Origin: Prevotella sp. E2-28
Lineage (GTDB): Bacteria > Bacteroidota > Bacteroidia > Bacteroidales > Bacteroidaceae
Direction of reading: 5' to 3'
NCBI RefSeq assembly: GCF_022024055.1
Contig: NZ_CP091788.1
Coordinates: 2,666,001 to 2,730,000 of the forward strand
DNA: 64,000 bases
Of this stretch, positions 56,961 to 64,000 are shown one piece after another. A program made the translations under genes and the position numbers. Position 1 is the first letter of the stretch, and each line of letters opens with the position of its first letter. Under the pieces are notes generated by a model. That model worked only from the letters and a program-made list of their open reading frames with translations. It did no database searches and was not told where the DNA came from.

Positions 56961-59681
56961 TTACTCCTCAACGGCTGCCTGGGCGGCGGCAAGGCGTGCG
57001 ATGGGCACACGGAAAGGTGAACAAGAAGCGTAGTTCATGCCAATCTTAGCGCAGAACTTCACTGAGCTAGGCTCACCACCATGCTCACCACAGATACCGC
57101 AACGCAGGTCAGGACGAACCTCACGACCTGCCTTCACGGCATACTTAATGAGCTTACCTACACCCTTCTGGTCAAGTACCTGGAATGGGTCAACCTTCAA
57201 GATCTTCTTATCGAGGTATACAGGCAAGAACGAAGCGATATCGTCACGGCTGTAACCGAAGGTCATCTGAGTCAGGTCGTTGGTACCGAATGAGAAGTAC
57301 TGAGCCTCAGTAGCGATGCGATCTGCAGTCAGAGCAGCACGAGGAATCTCAATCATCGTACCAATCTCGAACTCAACCTCAACACCCTCAGCAGCAAATA
57401 CCTCCTTAGCGGTAGCCTGGATAACCTCCTTCTGCTGCTTCAACTCGTAGAGTGTACCAATCAGAGGAACCATGATCTCTGGCATAGGATTCTTGCCTTC
57501 CTTCTTCAGCTCACAAGCAGCACCGAGGATAGCACGGGTCTGCATAGCAGTAATCTCAGGGAAGGTAATACCCAGACGGCAACCACGGTGACCCAGCATT
57601 GGGTTGTTCTCTGCCAGAGAAGCCACACGACGCTGGATAGCCTCAAGCGATACGCCCATCTCCTTAGCCATGGTTTCCTGACCAGCCAGATCGTGGGGAA
57701 CGAACTCGTGCAAGGGAGGATCGAGCAGACGGATGTTCACGGGCAGACCGTCCATAGCCTCGAGGATACCCTTGAAGTCAGCCTTCTGATAAGGCAGCAA
57801 CTTAGCCAAAGCCTTCTCACGACCAGCCAGACTGTCGCTCAGAATCATCTCACGCATAGCAATGATCTTCTTATCCTCGAAGAACATGTGCTCAGTACGT
57901 GTCAGACCGATACCCTTAGCACCGAAGGCGCGAGCCACCTGTGCATCGTGAGGAGTATCAGCATTGGTACGAACCTGCAGCTTGGTGTACTTGTCGCAGA
58001 GGTCCATCAGCTCCTTGAAGTCGCCACTCAGCTCAGCAGCCTTTGTGGGAACCTCGCCAGCATATACCTGACCTGTTGTACCATTCAGAGAGATGTAATC
58101 ACCCTCTTTATATACGACACCATCGATCTCAACGGTCTTATCCTTATAGCTTACATTCAGTGAACCTACACCAGAAACGCAGCACTTACCCATACCACGA
58201 GCCACAACGGCAGCGTGAGAGGTCATACCGCCACGAGCGGTGAGGATACCCTCAGCAGCAGCCATACCAGCGAGGTCTTCAGGAGAAGTCTCGATACGAA
58301 CGAGCACTACCTTGTGACCATCCTCGTGCCAAGCCTTTGCGTCATCAGCGTGGAATACAATCTGACCACAAGCAGCACCAGGAGAAGCGGGCAGACCCTG
58401 TGCAATAACCTTAGCAGAAGCCAAGGCCTTCTTATCGAAGATGGGGTGCAACAGCTCGTCGAGCTTCTGAGGCTCACAACGCTGGATAGCGGTCTTCTCA
58501 TCAATCTTACCCTCGTGGAGCAGGTCGATGGCAATCTTCACCATAGCAGCACCGGTACGCTTACCGTTACGGGTCTGCAAGAACCACAGCTTGCCTTCCT
58601 GAACGGTGAACTCCATATCCTGCATATCGCGATAGTGCTCCTCGAGCTTATTCTGAATTCCATCGAGCTCTTTGTAGATCTCAGGCATAGCCTCTTCCAT
58701 TGAAGGATACTTGGCAACGCGCTCCTCCTCAGAGATACCTGCGCGCTCAGCCCAGCGCTGAGAACCGATCTTTGTAATCTGCTGTGGAGTACGGATACCA
58801 GCCACAACGTCCTCACCCTGTGCATTTACCAGATACTCACCGTTGAACAGGTTCTCACCATTAGCAGCGTCACGGCTGAAGCATACACCAGTAGCAGAGG
58901 TATCACCCATGTTACCAAATACCATAGCCATTACAGATACTGCTGTACCCCACTCGTCGGGAATTCCTTCCATCTTACGATAGAGAATAGCGCGCTCGTT
59001 CATCCAAGAACGGAACACAGCGCAGATAGCGCCCCACAACTGCTCGATAGGATCGTTGGGGAAATCCTTACCTGTGCGCTCCTTGATTGCCTTCTTAAAC
59101 AGAACAACGAGTTTCTTCAAGTCCTCTACAGAGAGGTCCTTGTCAAGCACTACGCCACTCTCTTTCTTCACTGCTTCGATAATTTCCTCGAATGGATCAA
59201 TATCAGTCTTGTTAACGGGCTTCATCTCCAGCACCACGTCACCGTACATCTGTACGAAGCGACGATAAGAGTCATATACGAAGTGAGGATTATTGGTCTT
59301 TGCAGCCATACCCTCAGCCACTTCGTCATTCAGACCCAAGTTCAGAATGGTGTCCATCATACCAGGCATAGAAGCGCGGGCACCTGAACGTACAGAAACC
59401 AACAAAGGATTCTTTGCATCACCGAACTTGCAATTCATCAAGTCCTCAATGTGCTTCACGGCAGCCATCACGTCATCGTTCAACAGCTCCATAATTTTCT
59501 GCTGTCCAACCTGATAGTATTCATTGCAGCAGTCAGTAGTAATTGTGAAACCTGGAGGAACGGGCACACCAATGTGGTTCATCTCTGCAAGGTTAGCACC
59601 CTTGCCACCGAGTTCCTCACGCATCTTTGCATTACCTTCGGCCTTACCATTACCGAAGAGGTAAACTCTCTTTTGACTCAT
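56961..59681 (-). CDS. ppdK: Pyruvate, phosphate dikinase
   Basis: The protein (906 residues) is full length. It has the N-terminal ATP-grasp domain (KGANLAEM, GARASMPGMMDTILNLG), the swivelling domain with the phospho-histidine in GGMTSHAAVVARGMG, and the C-terminal PEP/pyruvate barrel with RTEHMF, FGTNDLTQMTFGYSRDD and the catalytic Cys in CGICGEHGG. It interconverts pyruvate, ATP and phosphate with PEP, AMP and pyrophosphate in the cytosol, and lets anaerobes run glycolysis with pyrophosphate. It has a strong promoter and its own terminator. Confidence 0.97.
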   Translation of the reverse strand: MSQKRVYLFGNGKAEGNAKMREELGGKGANLAEMNHIGVPVPPGFTITTDCCNEYYQVGQQKIMELLNDDVMAAVKHIEDLMNCKFGDAKNPLLVSVRSGARASMPGMMDTILNLGLNDEVAEGMAAKTNNPHFVYDSYRRFVQMYGDVVLEMKPVNKTDIDPFEEIIEAVKKESGVVLDKDLSVEDLKKLVVLFKKAIKERTGKDFPNDPIEQLWGAICAVFRSWMNERAILYRKMEGIPDEWGTAVSVMAMVFGNMGDTSATGVCFSRDAANGENLFNGEYLVNAQGEDVVAGIRTPQQITKIGSQRWAERAGISEEERVAKYPSMEEAMPEIYKELDGIQNKLEEHYRDMQDMEFTVQEGKLWFLQTRNGKRTGAAMVKIAIDLLHEGKIDEKTAIQRCEPQKLDELLHPIFDKKALASAKVIAQGLPASPGAACGQIVFHADDAKAWHEDGHKVVLVRIETSPEDLAGMAAAEGILTARGGMTSHAAVVARGMGKCCVSGVGSLNVSYKDKTVEIDGVVYKEGDYISLNGTTGQVYAGEVPTKAAELSGDFKELMDLCDKYTKLQVRTNADTPHDAQVARAFGAKGIGLTRTEHMFFEDKKIIAMREMILSDSLAGREKALAKLLPYQKADFKGILEAMDGLPVNIRLLDPPLHEFVPHDLAGQETMAKEMGVSLEAIQRRVASLAENNPMLGHRGCRLGITFPEITAMQTRAILGAACELKKEGKNPMPEIMVPLIGTLYELKQQKEVIQATAKEVFAAEGVEVEFEIGTMIEIPRAALTADRIATEAQYFSFGTNDLTQMTFGYSRDDIASFLPVYLDKKILKVDPFQVLDQKGVGKLIKYAVKAGREVRPDLRCGICGEHGGEPSSVKFCAKIGMNYASCSPFRVPIARLAAAQAAVEE

Positions 59682-59736
59682 TAGTTTTTGATATTTAAGA
59701 TTAATATTATATAAGTTATTGCTTTTTCGAATTGTG

Positions 59737-59768
59737 CAAAGTTAATGGAATTTTCGCACATTACCAAA
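59737..59768 (-). promoter_or_regulatory. Promoter of ppdK
   Basis: The minus strand has TTTG (59768-59765), a 20-base spacer, and TAACTTTG (59744-59737), a full match to the Bacteroidetes pattern. The leader is about 50 nt. Confidence 0.8.
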
Positions 59769-59827
59769 GAAAACGGGCAAAAAATTCAAAAAACATTGTT
59801 TATGTCACAATAATGAATATTTTTTTG

Positions 59828-59835
59828 TACCTTTG
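59828..59835 (+). promoter_or_regulatory. Putative -7 element of the Dabb gene
   Basis: TACCTTTG lies 31 nt upstream of ATG 59867 and decides the start, since the frame is open further left. No clear -33 box. Confidence 0.6.
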
Positions 59836-59866
59836 CAGCCGATTATTTTTTATACTATTATATAAT

Positions 59867-60172
59867 ATGGTAAAACACATTATTCTTTGGACACTAAACC
59901 CTGATTTGTCGGAAGATGAAAAACAGGCTGTAAAAGAAGGCATCAAGTCTGGATTGGAAGGCCTCGTAGGCCAGGTTCCCGGACTCATTGATGTCAAAGT
60001 GAATATCAGCGGACGCTTAGCATCTTCTAATGCAGATGTCATGCTTGACTCTACGCTTGAGTCAGAAGAGGCTCTGAAGGGATATGCCCAGCATCCCGCT
60101 CATGTGGCCGTAGCCAATGAAAAGGTACGTCCCTATACTGTGCAGCGTTCATGTCTGGACTTTGAGATTTGA
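59867..60172 (+). CDS. Dabb (stress-responsive alpha/beta barrel) family protein
   Basis: The protein (101 residues) opens MVKHIILWTLNPDLSEDE and has the ferredoxin-like Dabb fold (VPGLIDVKVNISGRLASSNA, LKGYAQHPAHVAVANEKVRP, with the His-Pro pair). Dabb proteins form dimers; their roles in bacteria are mostly unknown. The frame is open to 59732, but the -7 element shows that ATG 59867 is the start. It lies 29 nt before rlmD and may share its transcript. Confidence 0.85.
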   Translation: MVKHIILWTLNPDLSEDEKQAVKEGIKSGLEGLVGQVPGLIDVKVNISGRLASSNADVMLDSTLESEEALKGYAQHPAHVAVANEKVRPYTVQRSCLDFEI

Positions 60173-60199
60173 GAATTGAGATTTAAGATTTTAAAAATA
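60168..60199. repeat. Intergenic word repeat (GAGATTTGAGAATTGAGATTTAAGATTTT)
   Basis: Three GAGATTT/GAGAATT/AAGATTT words overlap the Dabb stop codon and fill the gap to rlmD. They may form the last residues of the Dabb protein (FEI). Confidence 0.5.
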
Positions 60200-60201
60200 T
60201 A

Positions 60202-61635
60202 ATGGCGAGAAGTAAGAAACCATTACCCCTATTAGAAGGCGTCACCATTGAGGCAGTAGCAGCTGAAGGCAAGTGTTTGTTCCACTGGAACGACTTGGTT
60301 GTTTTTGTACCTTTCTGCGTACCTGGTGACGTTTGCGACATTCAGATCCGTCGTAAGAAGCACTCTTTTGCCGAGGGCGAGGTAGTACGAATCATTGAGC
60401 CAAGCAAGGTGCGGGCCGTTCCTTTCTGTAAGCACTTCGGCGTATGCGGTGGCTGTAAATGGCAGAACCTACCATACGAGGAACAGTTGAAGTTCAAACA
60501 GCAGCAGGTCTTTGACCAGTTGCATCGCATTGGAAAAGTAGAACTGCCTGAGTTCCGTCCCATTCTTGGTTCGGTTAAGACGCAGGAGTATCGCAACAAA
60601 CTGGACTATGGATGCGCCAACAAGCGTTATCTGACAAAAGAGGAAATCACCGATCTTCCCAAGGACGAGAGTCAGAGTTTGAAGGATGTGCCTGCCATCG
60701 GCTTCCATATCACAGGTGCCTTCGATAAGATTCTACCCATTGAGAAGTGCTGGCTCATGGACGATTTACATAATCAGATTCGCAACGACATCCGCGACTA
60801 TGCCATAGAACACGGCATCTCTTTCTTCGATCTGCGTGCTCAAGTTGGATTGCTGCGTGATGTTATTATTCGCAATAGTGCCAGCGGAGAATGGATGGTG
60901 ATTATCCAGTTCCATTATGACGAGACAGGCGGTGAGAAGGAAGCACTTGATCTGTTGCAGCACGTAGCTGACACATTCCCACAAATCACTTCCCTACTCT
61001 ATCTGGACAATCAGAAGTGTAACGATACCATTGGCGACCAGGAGATTTTGGTATTCAAGGGCGAGGATCATATCTTTGAGTTGATGGAAGACCTGAAGTT
61101 CAAAGTAGGTCCAAAGTCGTTTTATCAGACAAATACCGAACAAGCTTACCATTTGTATAGCGTAGCAAGAGAGTTTGCTGGATTGACAGGCAACGAGATG
61201 GTTTACGACCTCTACACGGGAACAGGCACCATCGCTAATTTCGTAGCCAAGAAAGCCAAGAAGGTTATCGGTATCGAGTATGTTCCCGAGGCCATTGAGG
61301 ATGCGAAGATAAACTCCGAGATTAACGGCATCGAGAACACATTGTTCTATGCTGGCGACATGAAGGACATTCTTACGGACGAGTTCATTGCCGAGCACGG
61401 ACGCCCCGATGTGATTATCACCGACCCACCTCGTGCCGGCATGCACCCTGATGTAGTAAAGACTATTCTGCGTGCTGCCCCCGAACGAATCGTATATGTA
61501 TCATGTAACCCTGCCACACAGGCTCGCGACTTGCAGGATCTGGACGAACAATATAAGGTTGCAGAGGTTCAGCCCGTCGATATGTTCCCTCACACTCCTC
61601 ACGTAGAGAACGTAGTTTTACTGATTAAAAGATAA
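60202..61635 (+). CDS. rlmD: 23S rRNA (uracil-C5)-methyltransferase, RlmD/RumA family
   Basis: The protein (477 residues) has an N-terminal TRAM-like barrel, a [4Fe-4S] motif (CKHFGVCGGCKWQ) and a SAM-methyltransferase domain (VYDLYTGTGTIANFVA, IITDPPRAGMHPDV, catalytic Cys in VYVSCNPATQARDL). It methylates a uridine of 23S rRNA, U1939 in E. coli for RlmD. Bacteroidetes members carry an insert of about 40 residues between the Fe-S motif and the methylase, as seen here. The exact target site in this organism is not certain. Confidence 0.92.
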   Translation: MARSKKPLPLLEGVTIEAVAAEGKCLFHWNDLVVFVPFCVPGDVCDIQIRRKKHSFAEGEVVRIIEPSKVRAVPFCKHFGVCGGCKWQNLPYEEQLKFKQQQVFDQLHRIGKVELPEFRPILGSVKTQEYRNKLDYGCANKRYLTKEEITDLPKDESQSLKDVPAIGFHITGAFDKILPIEKCWLMDDLHNQIRNDIRDYAIEHGISFFDLRAQVGLLRDVIIRNSASGEWMVIIQFHYDETGGEKEALDLLQHVADTFPQITSLLYLDNQKCNDTIGDQEILVFKGEDHIFELMEDLKFKVGPKSFYQTNTEQAYHLYSVAREFAGLTGNEMVYDLYTGTGTIANFVAKKAKKVIGIEYVPEAIEDAKINSEINGIENTLFYAGDMKDILTDEFIAEHGRPDVIITDPPRAGMHPDVVKTILRAAPERIVYVSCNPATQARDLQDLDEQYKVAEVQPVDMFPHTPHVENVVLLIKR

Positions 61636-61665
61636 AAAGTCAAAAAGATCATAACAATAAAAACA

Positions 61666-62700
61666 ATGAAAAAGATTTTAATGGCAGCCCTGATGATGGG
61701 CGCAGCACTGAGCACACAGGCTCAGAACAAATGGTATGAGAATGTAAAGTTCAGTGGATACGGCATGGTACAGTATCAGGCCAGCGATAAAGATGGTGCT
61801 GAGAGCAACGGTTTCAACCTCCGTTTGGTACGTATGTCACTCGAAGGTCGTGCACACGAGGACTTTTATTGGAAGGCTCAGATGCAGATTAACGGTAACA
61901 CCTACGATCCCGACAATGCCGGCAAGACCGACATCCGTTTGGTAGACCTCTTTGGTGAATGGCAGAAATATGAGTTCTTTAAGGTGAAGGCCGGTCAGTT
62001 CAAGCGTCCTTTCACATTCGAGAACCCCATGCACCCTATCACCCAGGGCTTCATGAGCTATTCACAGAACGTCAGCAAACTGGCTGGCTTCTCTGATCGT
62101 ACAGGAGAACAGGGCAGTAATGGTCGTGACATCGGTGTGCAGATTCAGGGTGACTTTCTGAAAGATGCCTCTGGCCGCAACCTGCTGCACTATCAGGTAG
62201 GTGCTTTCAATGGTGAGGGTATCAACCAGAAAGACAAGAACAACCGCAAGGATATCATCGGTGGTATGTGGGTAATGCCAATTAAGGGTATGCGCATTGG
62301 TGCTTTCGGATGGACCGGTAGTCGCGCCGGTGTCGGCGAGAAGAACCGCTATGCATTCTCTGGCGAATATGCCGCTAACGACTGGACTTTCCGTACAGAG
62401 TATATCCACAGTCAGGGTTGGAACGCTGCTCACACTAGCGACAAGGCCGATGGTATCTATGCCCTCTGCATTGCTCCTATCCAGAAAAACAAGATGCACG
62501 TAAAGGCCCGTTACGATCTGTATCGCGAGGCTAAGGAATGGAACCAGTCAAAGACTCAGTATGAGGTTGGTGCAGACTATATGTTCACCAAGAACCTGCA
62601 GATTAATTTAGAGTATGCTCGCGTAAACGACCGCACCATCGCCAACCCCGACAAGCACAGCTACAACATGGTTGACGTGGAGCTGGACTTCAGATTCTAA
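61666..62700 (+). CDS. Porin of the OprO/OprP (phosphate-selective porin) family
   Basis: The protein (344 residues) has a signal peptide (ending LSTQAQ) and a series of beta strands ending in Phe (VDVELDFRF), with OprO/P blocks NGFNLRLVRMSLEGRAHEDF, FFKVKAGQFKRPF and NGRDIGVQIQGDF. It forms an outer-membrane channel; family members pass phosphate or polyphosphate, but the Lys/Arg pocket cannot be verified here. It lies 30 nt after rlmD. Confidence 0.88.
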   Translation: MKKILMAALMMGAALSTQAQNKWYENVKFSGYGMVQYQASDKDGAESNGFNLRLVRMSLEGRAHEDFYWKAQMQINGNTYDPDNAGKTDIRLVDLFGEWQKYEFFKVKAGQFKRPFTFENPMHPITQGFMSYSQNVSKLAGFSDRTGEQGSNGRDIGVQIQGDFLKDASGRNLLHYQVGAFNGEGINQKDKNNRKDIIGGMWVMPIKGMRIGAFGWTGSRAGVGEKNRYAFSGEYAANDWTFRTEYIHSQGWNAAHTSDKADGIYALCIAPIQKNKMHVKARYDLYREAKEWNQSKTQYEVGADYMFTKNLQINLEYARVNDRTIANPDKHSYNMVDVELDFRF

Positions 62701-62702
62701 AG

Positions 62703-62744
62703 CCTAGTTTAAACTAGTATAACTAGTCTCACTAGTACTAGCAT
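62703..62744. repeat. Intergenic ACTAGT word array upstream of ansA
   Basis: Six CTAGT/ACTAGT-type words lie within 42 bp and fill nearly the whole gap between the porin gene and ansA. Similar words occur in frame at about 967-1019. Confidence 0.75.
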
Positions 62745-62746
62745 AT

Positions 62747-63787
62747 ATGACCTCAAAAATACTATTGATTTACACCGGTGGTACCATCGGTATGAACCAC
62801 AACCCACAGACAGGTGCTCTGGAGCCATTTGACTTTGAGCACCTGCTTAGTAGGGTACCAGAACTGGCACAGTTTCAAACCGAGATAGCCACCTATCAGT
62901 TCAACCCGCCTATCGATTCCAGCGATATGTCGCCAAAACTATGGACGGAGTTGGCACATATTATTGCCGATCACTACGAGGAGTACGACGGTTTTGTGAT
63001 TCTGCACGGCACAGACACAATGGCCTATACAGCCTCTGCTCTGTCGTTCATACTTGAGAATCTCACCAAACCCGTTATCCTCACAGGTTCACAGTTGCCC
63101 ATCGGCCAGTTGCGTACCGATGGCAAGGAGAACCTCATCACCAGTATCGAGATTGCAGCCGCCCGTCGTCAGGACGGTACAGCAATGGTGCCCGAAGTAG
63201 GCATCTATTTCAACGGACACCTGATGCGTGGCAATCGCACCACAAAACAAAGTGCTGATGAGTTCGATGCATTCGAATCATTCAATTATCCACATCTGGC
63301 CGATGCGGGTGTAGAAATCACCTATCACGACGAATACATTCATCGTCCATCAGCCATCGTCCATCAGCCATCGTCCATCACCCCCCAATTCCGCCTCGAC
63401 AACAACGTCATTATCTTCTCGCTGTTTCCAGGCATCCGCGAAGACCTTATTCGTCATATCATTGCCACGCCCAACCTCCGTGCTATCGTGATGCGTACCT
63501 TTGGCAGTGGTAATGCGCCTCAGAGCCCTTGGCTACTCAATGCACTACGTGAAGGTACCCGCAACGGCAAGATTATCATTAACATCAGCCAGTGCTTACA
63601 GGGCTGCGTACAGATGGGCCGTTACGATACTGGCTACCAACTTCAGGAGGCGGGCGTCATTAGCGGCTATGACGGAACAGTAGAGGCCGCAGTCACCAAG
63701 TTGATGTATCTGCAAGGCAAATACAACGACCCAGAGCTGGTAAGAGAGCTCATGAAACAAAGCATACGCGGAGAAATCACCGTATAA
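62747..63787 (+). CDS. ansA: Type I L-asparaginase
   Basis: The protein (346 residues) has both threonine motifs of the active site: YTGGTIGM (first Thr) and HGTDTMAYT (second Thr with Asp), and the Lys in RTDGKENL. It hydrolyses asparagine to aspartate and ammonia; lack of a signal peptide makes it cytosolic. A word repeat (63341-63381) encodes HRPSAIVHQPSSITP between the N- and C-terminal domains. It starts 46 nt after the porin stop. Confidence 0.94.
   Translation: MTSKILLIYTGGTIGMNHNPQTGALEPFDFEHLLSRVPELAQFQTEIATYQFNPPIDSSDMSPKLWTELAHIIADHYEEYDGFVILHGTDTMAYTASALSFILENLTKPVILTGSQLPIGQLRTDGKENLITSIEIAAARRQDGTAMVPEVGIYFNGHLMRGNRTTKQSADEFDAFESFNYPHLADAGVEITYHDEYIHRPSAIVHQPSSITPQFRLDNNVIIFSLFPGIREDLIRHIIATPNLRAIVMRTFGSGNAPQSPWLLNALREGTRNGKIIINISQCLQGCVQMGRYDTGYQLQEAGVISGYDGTVEAAVTKLMYLQGKYNDPELVRELMKQSIRGEITV
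63341..63381 (+). repeat. In-frame word repeat (CATCGTC/CATCAGC words) in ansA
   Basis: Five CATCGTC/CATCAGC words in 41 bp encode HRPSAIVHQPSSIT in the linker between the two domains. The frame is kept. Confidence 0.85.
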
Positions 63788-63809
63788 ACTAACTTTTTCT
63801 TTTCAATAC

Positions 63810-63981
63810 ATCCTTCACATACACTGTAACATATTGATTTTCTGTACAATATGCTGAAGGATGCTTTTGGGGTATGTAGTTTAGGGTAAGTCTGGATAAG
63901 TTTGGGGTATAAAATGTGCAAAAAAAAGACTCTTCACTATATCGCACATAAAATCAATATATTACAGTGTTTGTGAAGGAT
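63810..63981. mobile_element. 172-bp fold-back (MITE-like) element
   Basis: Terminal inverted repeats of 32 bp at 63810-63841 and 63950-63981 match at 30 of 32 positions; both begin ATCCTTCACA and carry ACACTGTAA. The 108 bp between them are non-coding and GT-rich. No target-site duplication is clear. It could instead be a long regulatory hairpin. Confidence 0.65.
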
Positions 63982-64000
63982 ATTTTAGAAGAGAAAAAAT

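Overview
The window reads as one chromosomal segment of a Bacteroidales bacterium, most likely Prevotella or a close relative (Prevotellaceae). The evidence is the Bacteroidetes promoter element TAnnTTTG upstream of many genes, the absence of strong Shine-Dalgarno sites, a PorD/DUF4835 gene of the type IX secretion system, DUF721, DUF3127 and DUF5107 genes, KGIxIxNGKK-type C-terminal tails, and a VirE/HU-like pair. I see no rRNA, tRNA, CRISPR array, intact IS element or prophage. The genus is an inference from gene content.

Layout. 1-1.8 kb: end of a DsbD-type thiol reductase, then a cysteine desulfidase-like gene. 1.8-10 kb (minus): a carbohydrate operon of sugar porter, cytosolic DUF5107-TPR protein, secreted SGNH hydrolase and secreted GH2 enzyme. 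10-13.8 kb (minus): a lipoprotein, a helically phased repeat array, exonuclease III, an outer-membrane protein, ribH and a membrane TPR protein. 13.9-28.2 kb: housekeeping genes (recF, DUF721, S41 protease, dCMP deaminase, M3 peptidase, MgtC-like, a degenerate trypsin-fold TPR protein, recN, porD, coaBC, a DnaQ-like exonuclease, dnaN, and an SSB-like DUF3127 gene). 28.3-30.6 kb: ketopantoate reductase-like and Na+/alanine symporter genes. 30.6-33 kb: a scar zone with a decayed transcription unit, a 5'-truncated AraC gene facing away from a 5'-truncated aldo/keto reductase, a small monooxygenase and the first 18 codons of another aldo/keto reductase. 33-38.8 kb (minus): a complete TolC/HlyD/fused ATPase/two-permease exporter. 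38.9-47.8 kb: two AraC regulators and a redox gene cluster (alcohol dehydrogenase, amidohydrolase fused to a monooxygenase domain, cyclophilin-like lipoprotein, iron-sulfur flavoprotein, CMD-cupin, DUF362, alpha/beta hydrolase, aldo/keto reductase remnant). 48-50.8 kb: VirE-type ATPase and HU-like protein framed by palindromes. 50.8-56.9 kb: gene scars, a second redox cluster, a solitary PD-(D/E)XK nuclease and an AraC gene. 57-64 kb: ppdK, a Dabb protein, rlmD, a porin, ansA and a 172-bp fold-back element.

The most unusual signal is a set of short low-complexity word repeats (7-12 nt words, arrays of about 20-55 bp) lying in frame inside at least nine otherwise conserved genes, at linkers and loops, and also in intergenic gaps. 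They include recF, coaBC, both exporter permeases, the exporter ATPase, its HlyD partner, an alpha/beta hydrolase, ansA, and the junction of an amidohydrolase-monooxygenase fusion. One copy overlaps the TTG start codon of recF. Two diverged permeases carry nearly the same word at the same structural position. Other points of interest are a nine-copy 21-22 bp array of short palindromes, a DUF3127 protein ending in an SSB-like acidic DDLPF tip, and several truncated oxidoreductase and regulator genes that record deletions.
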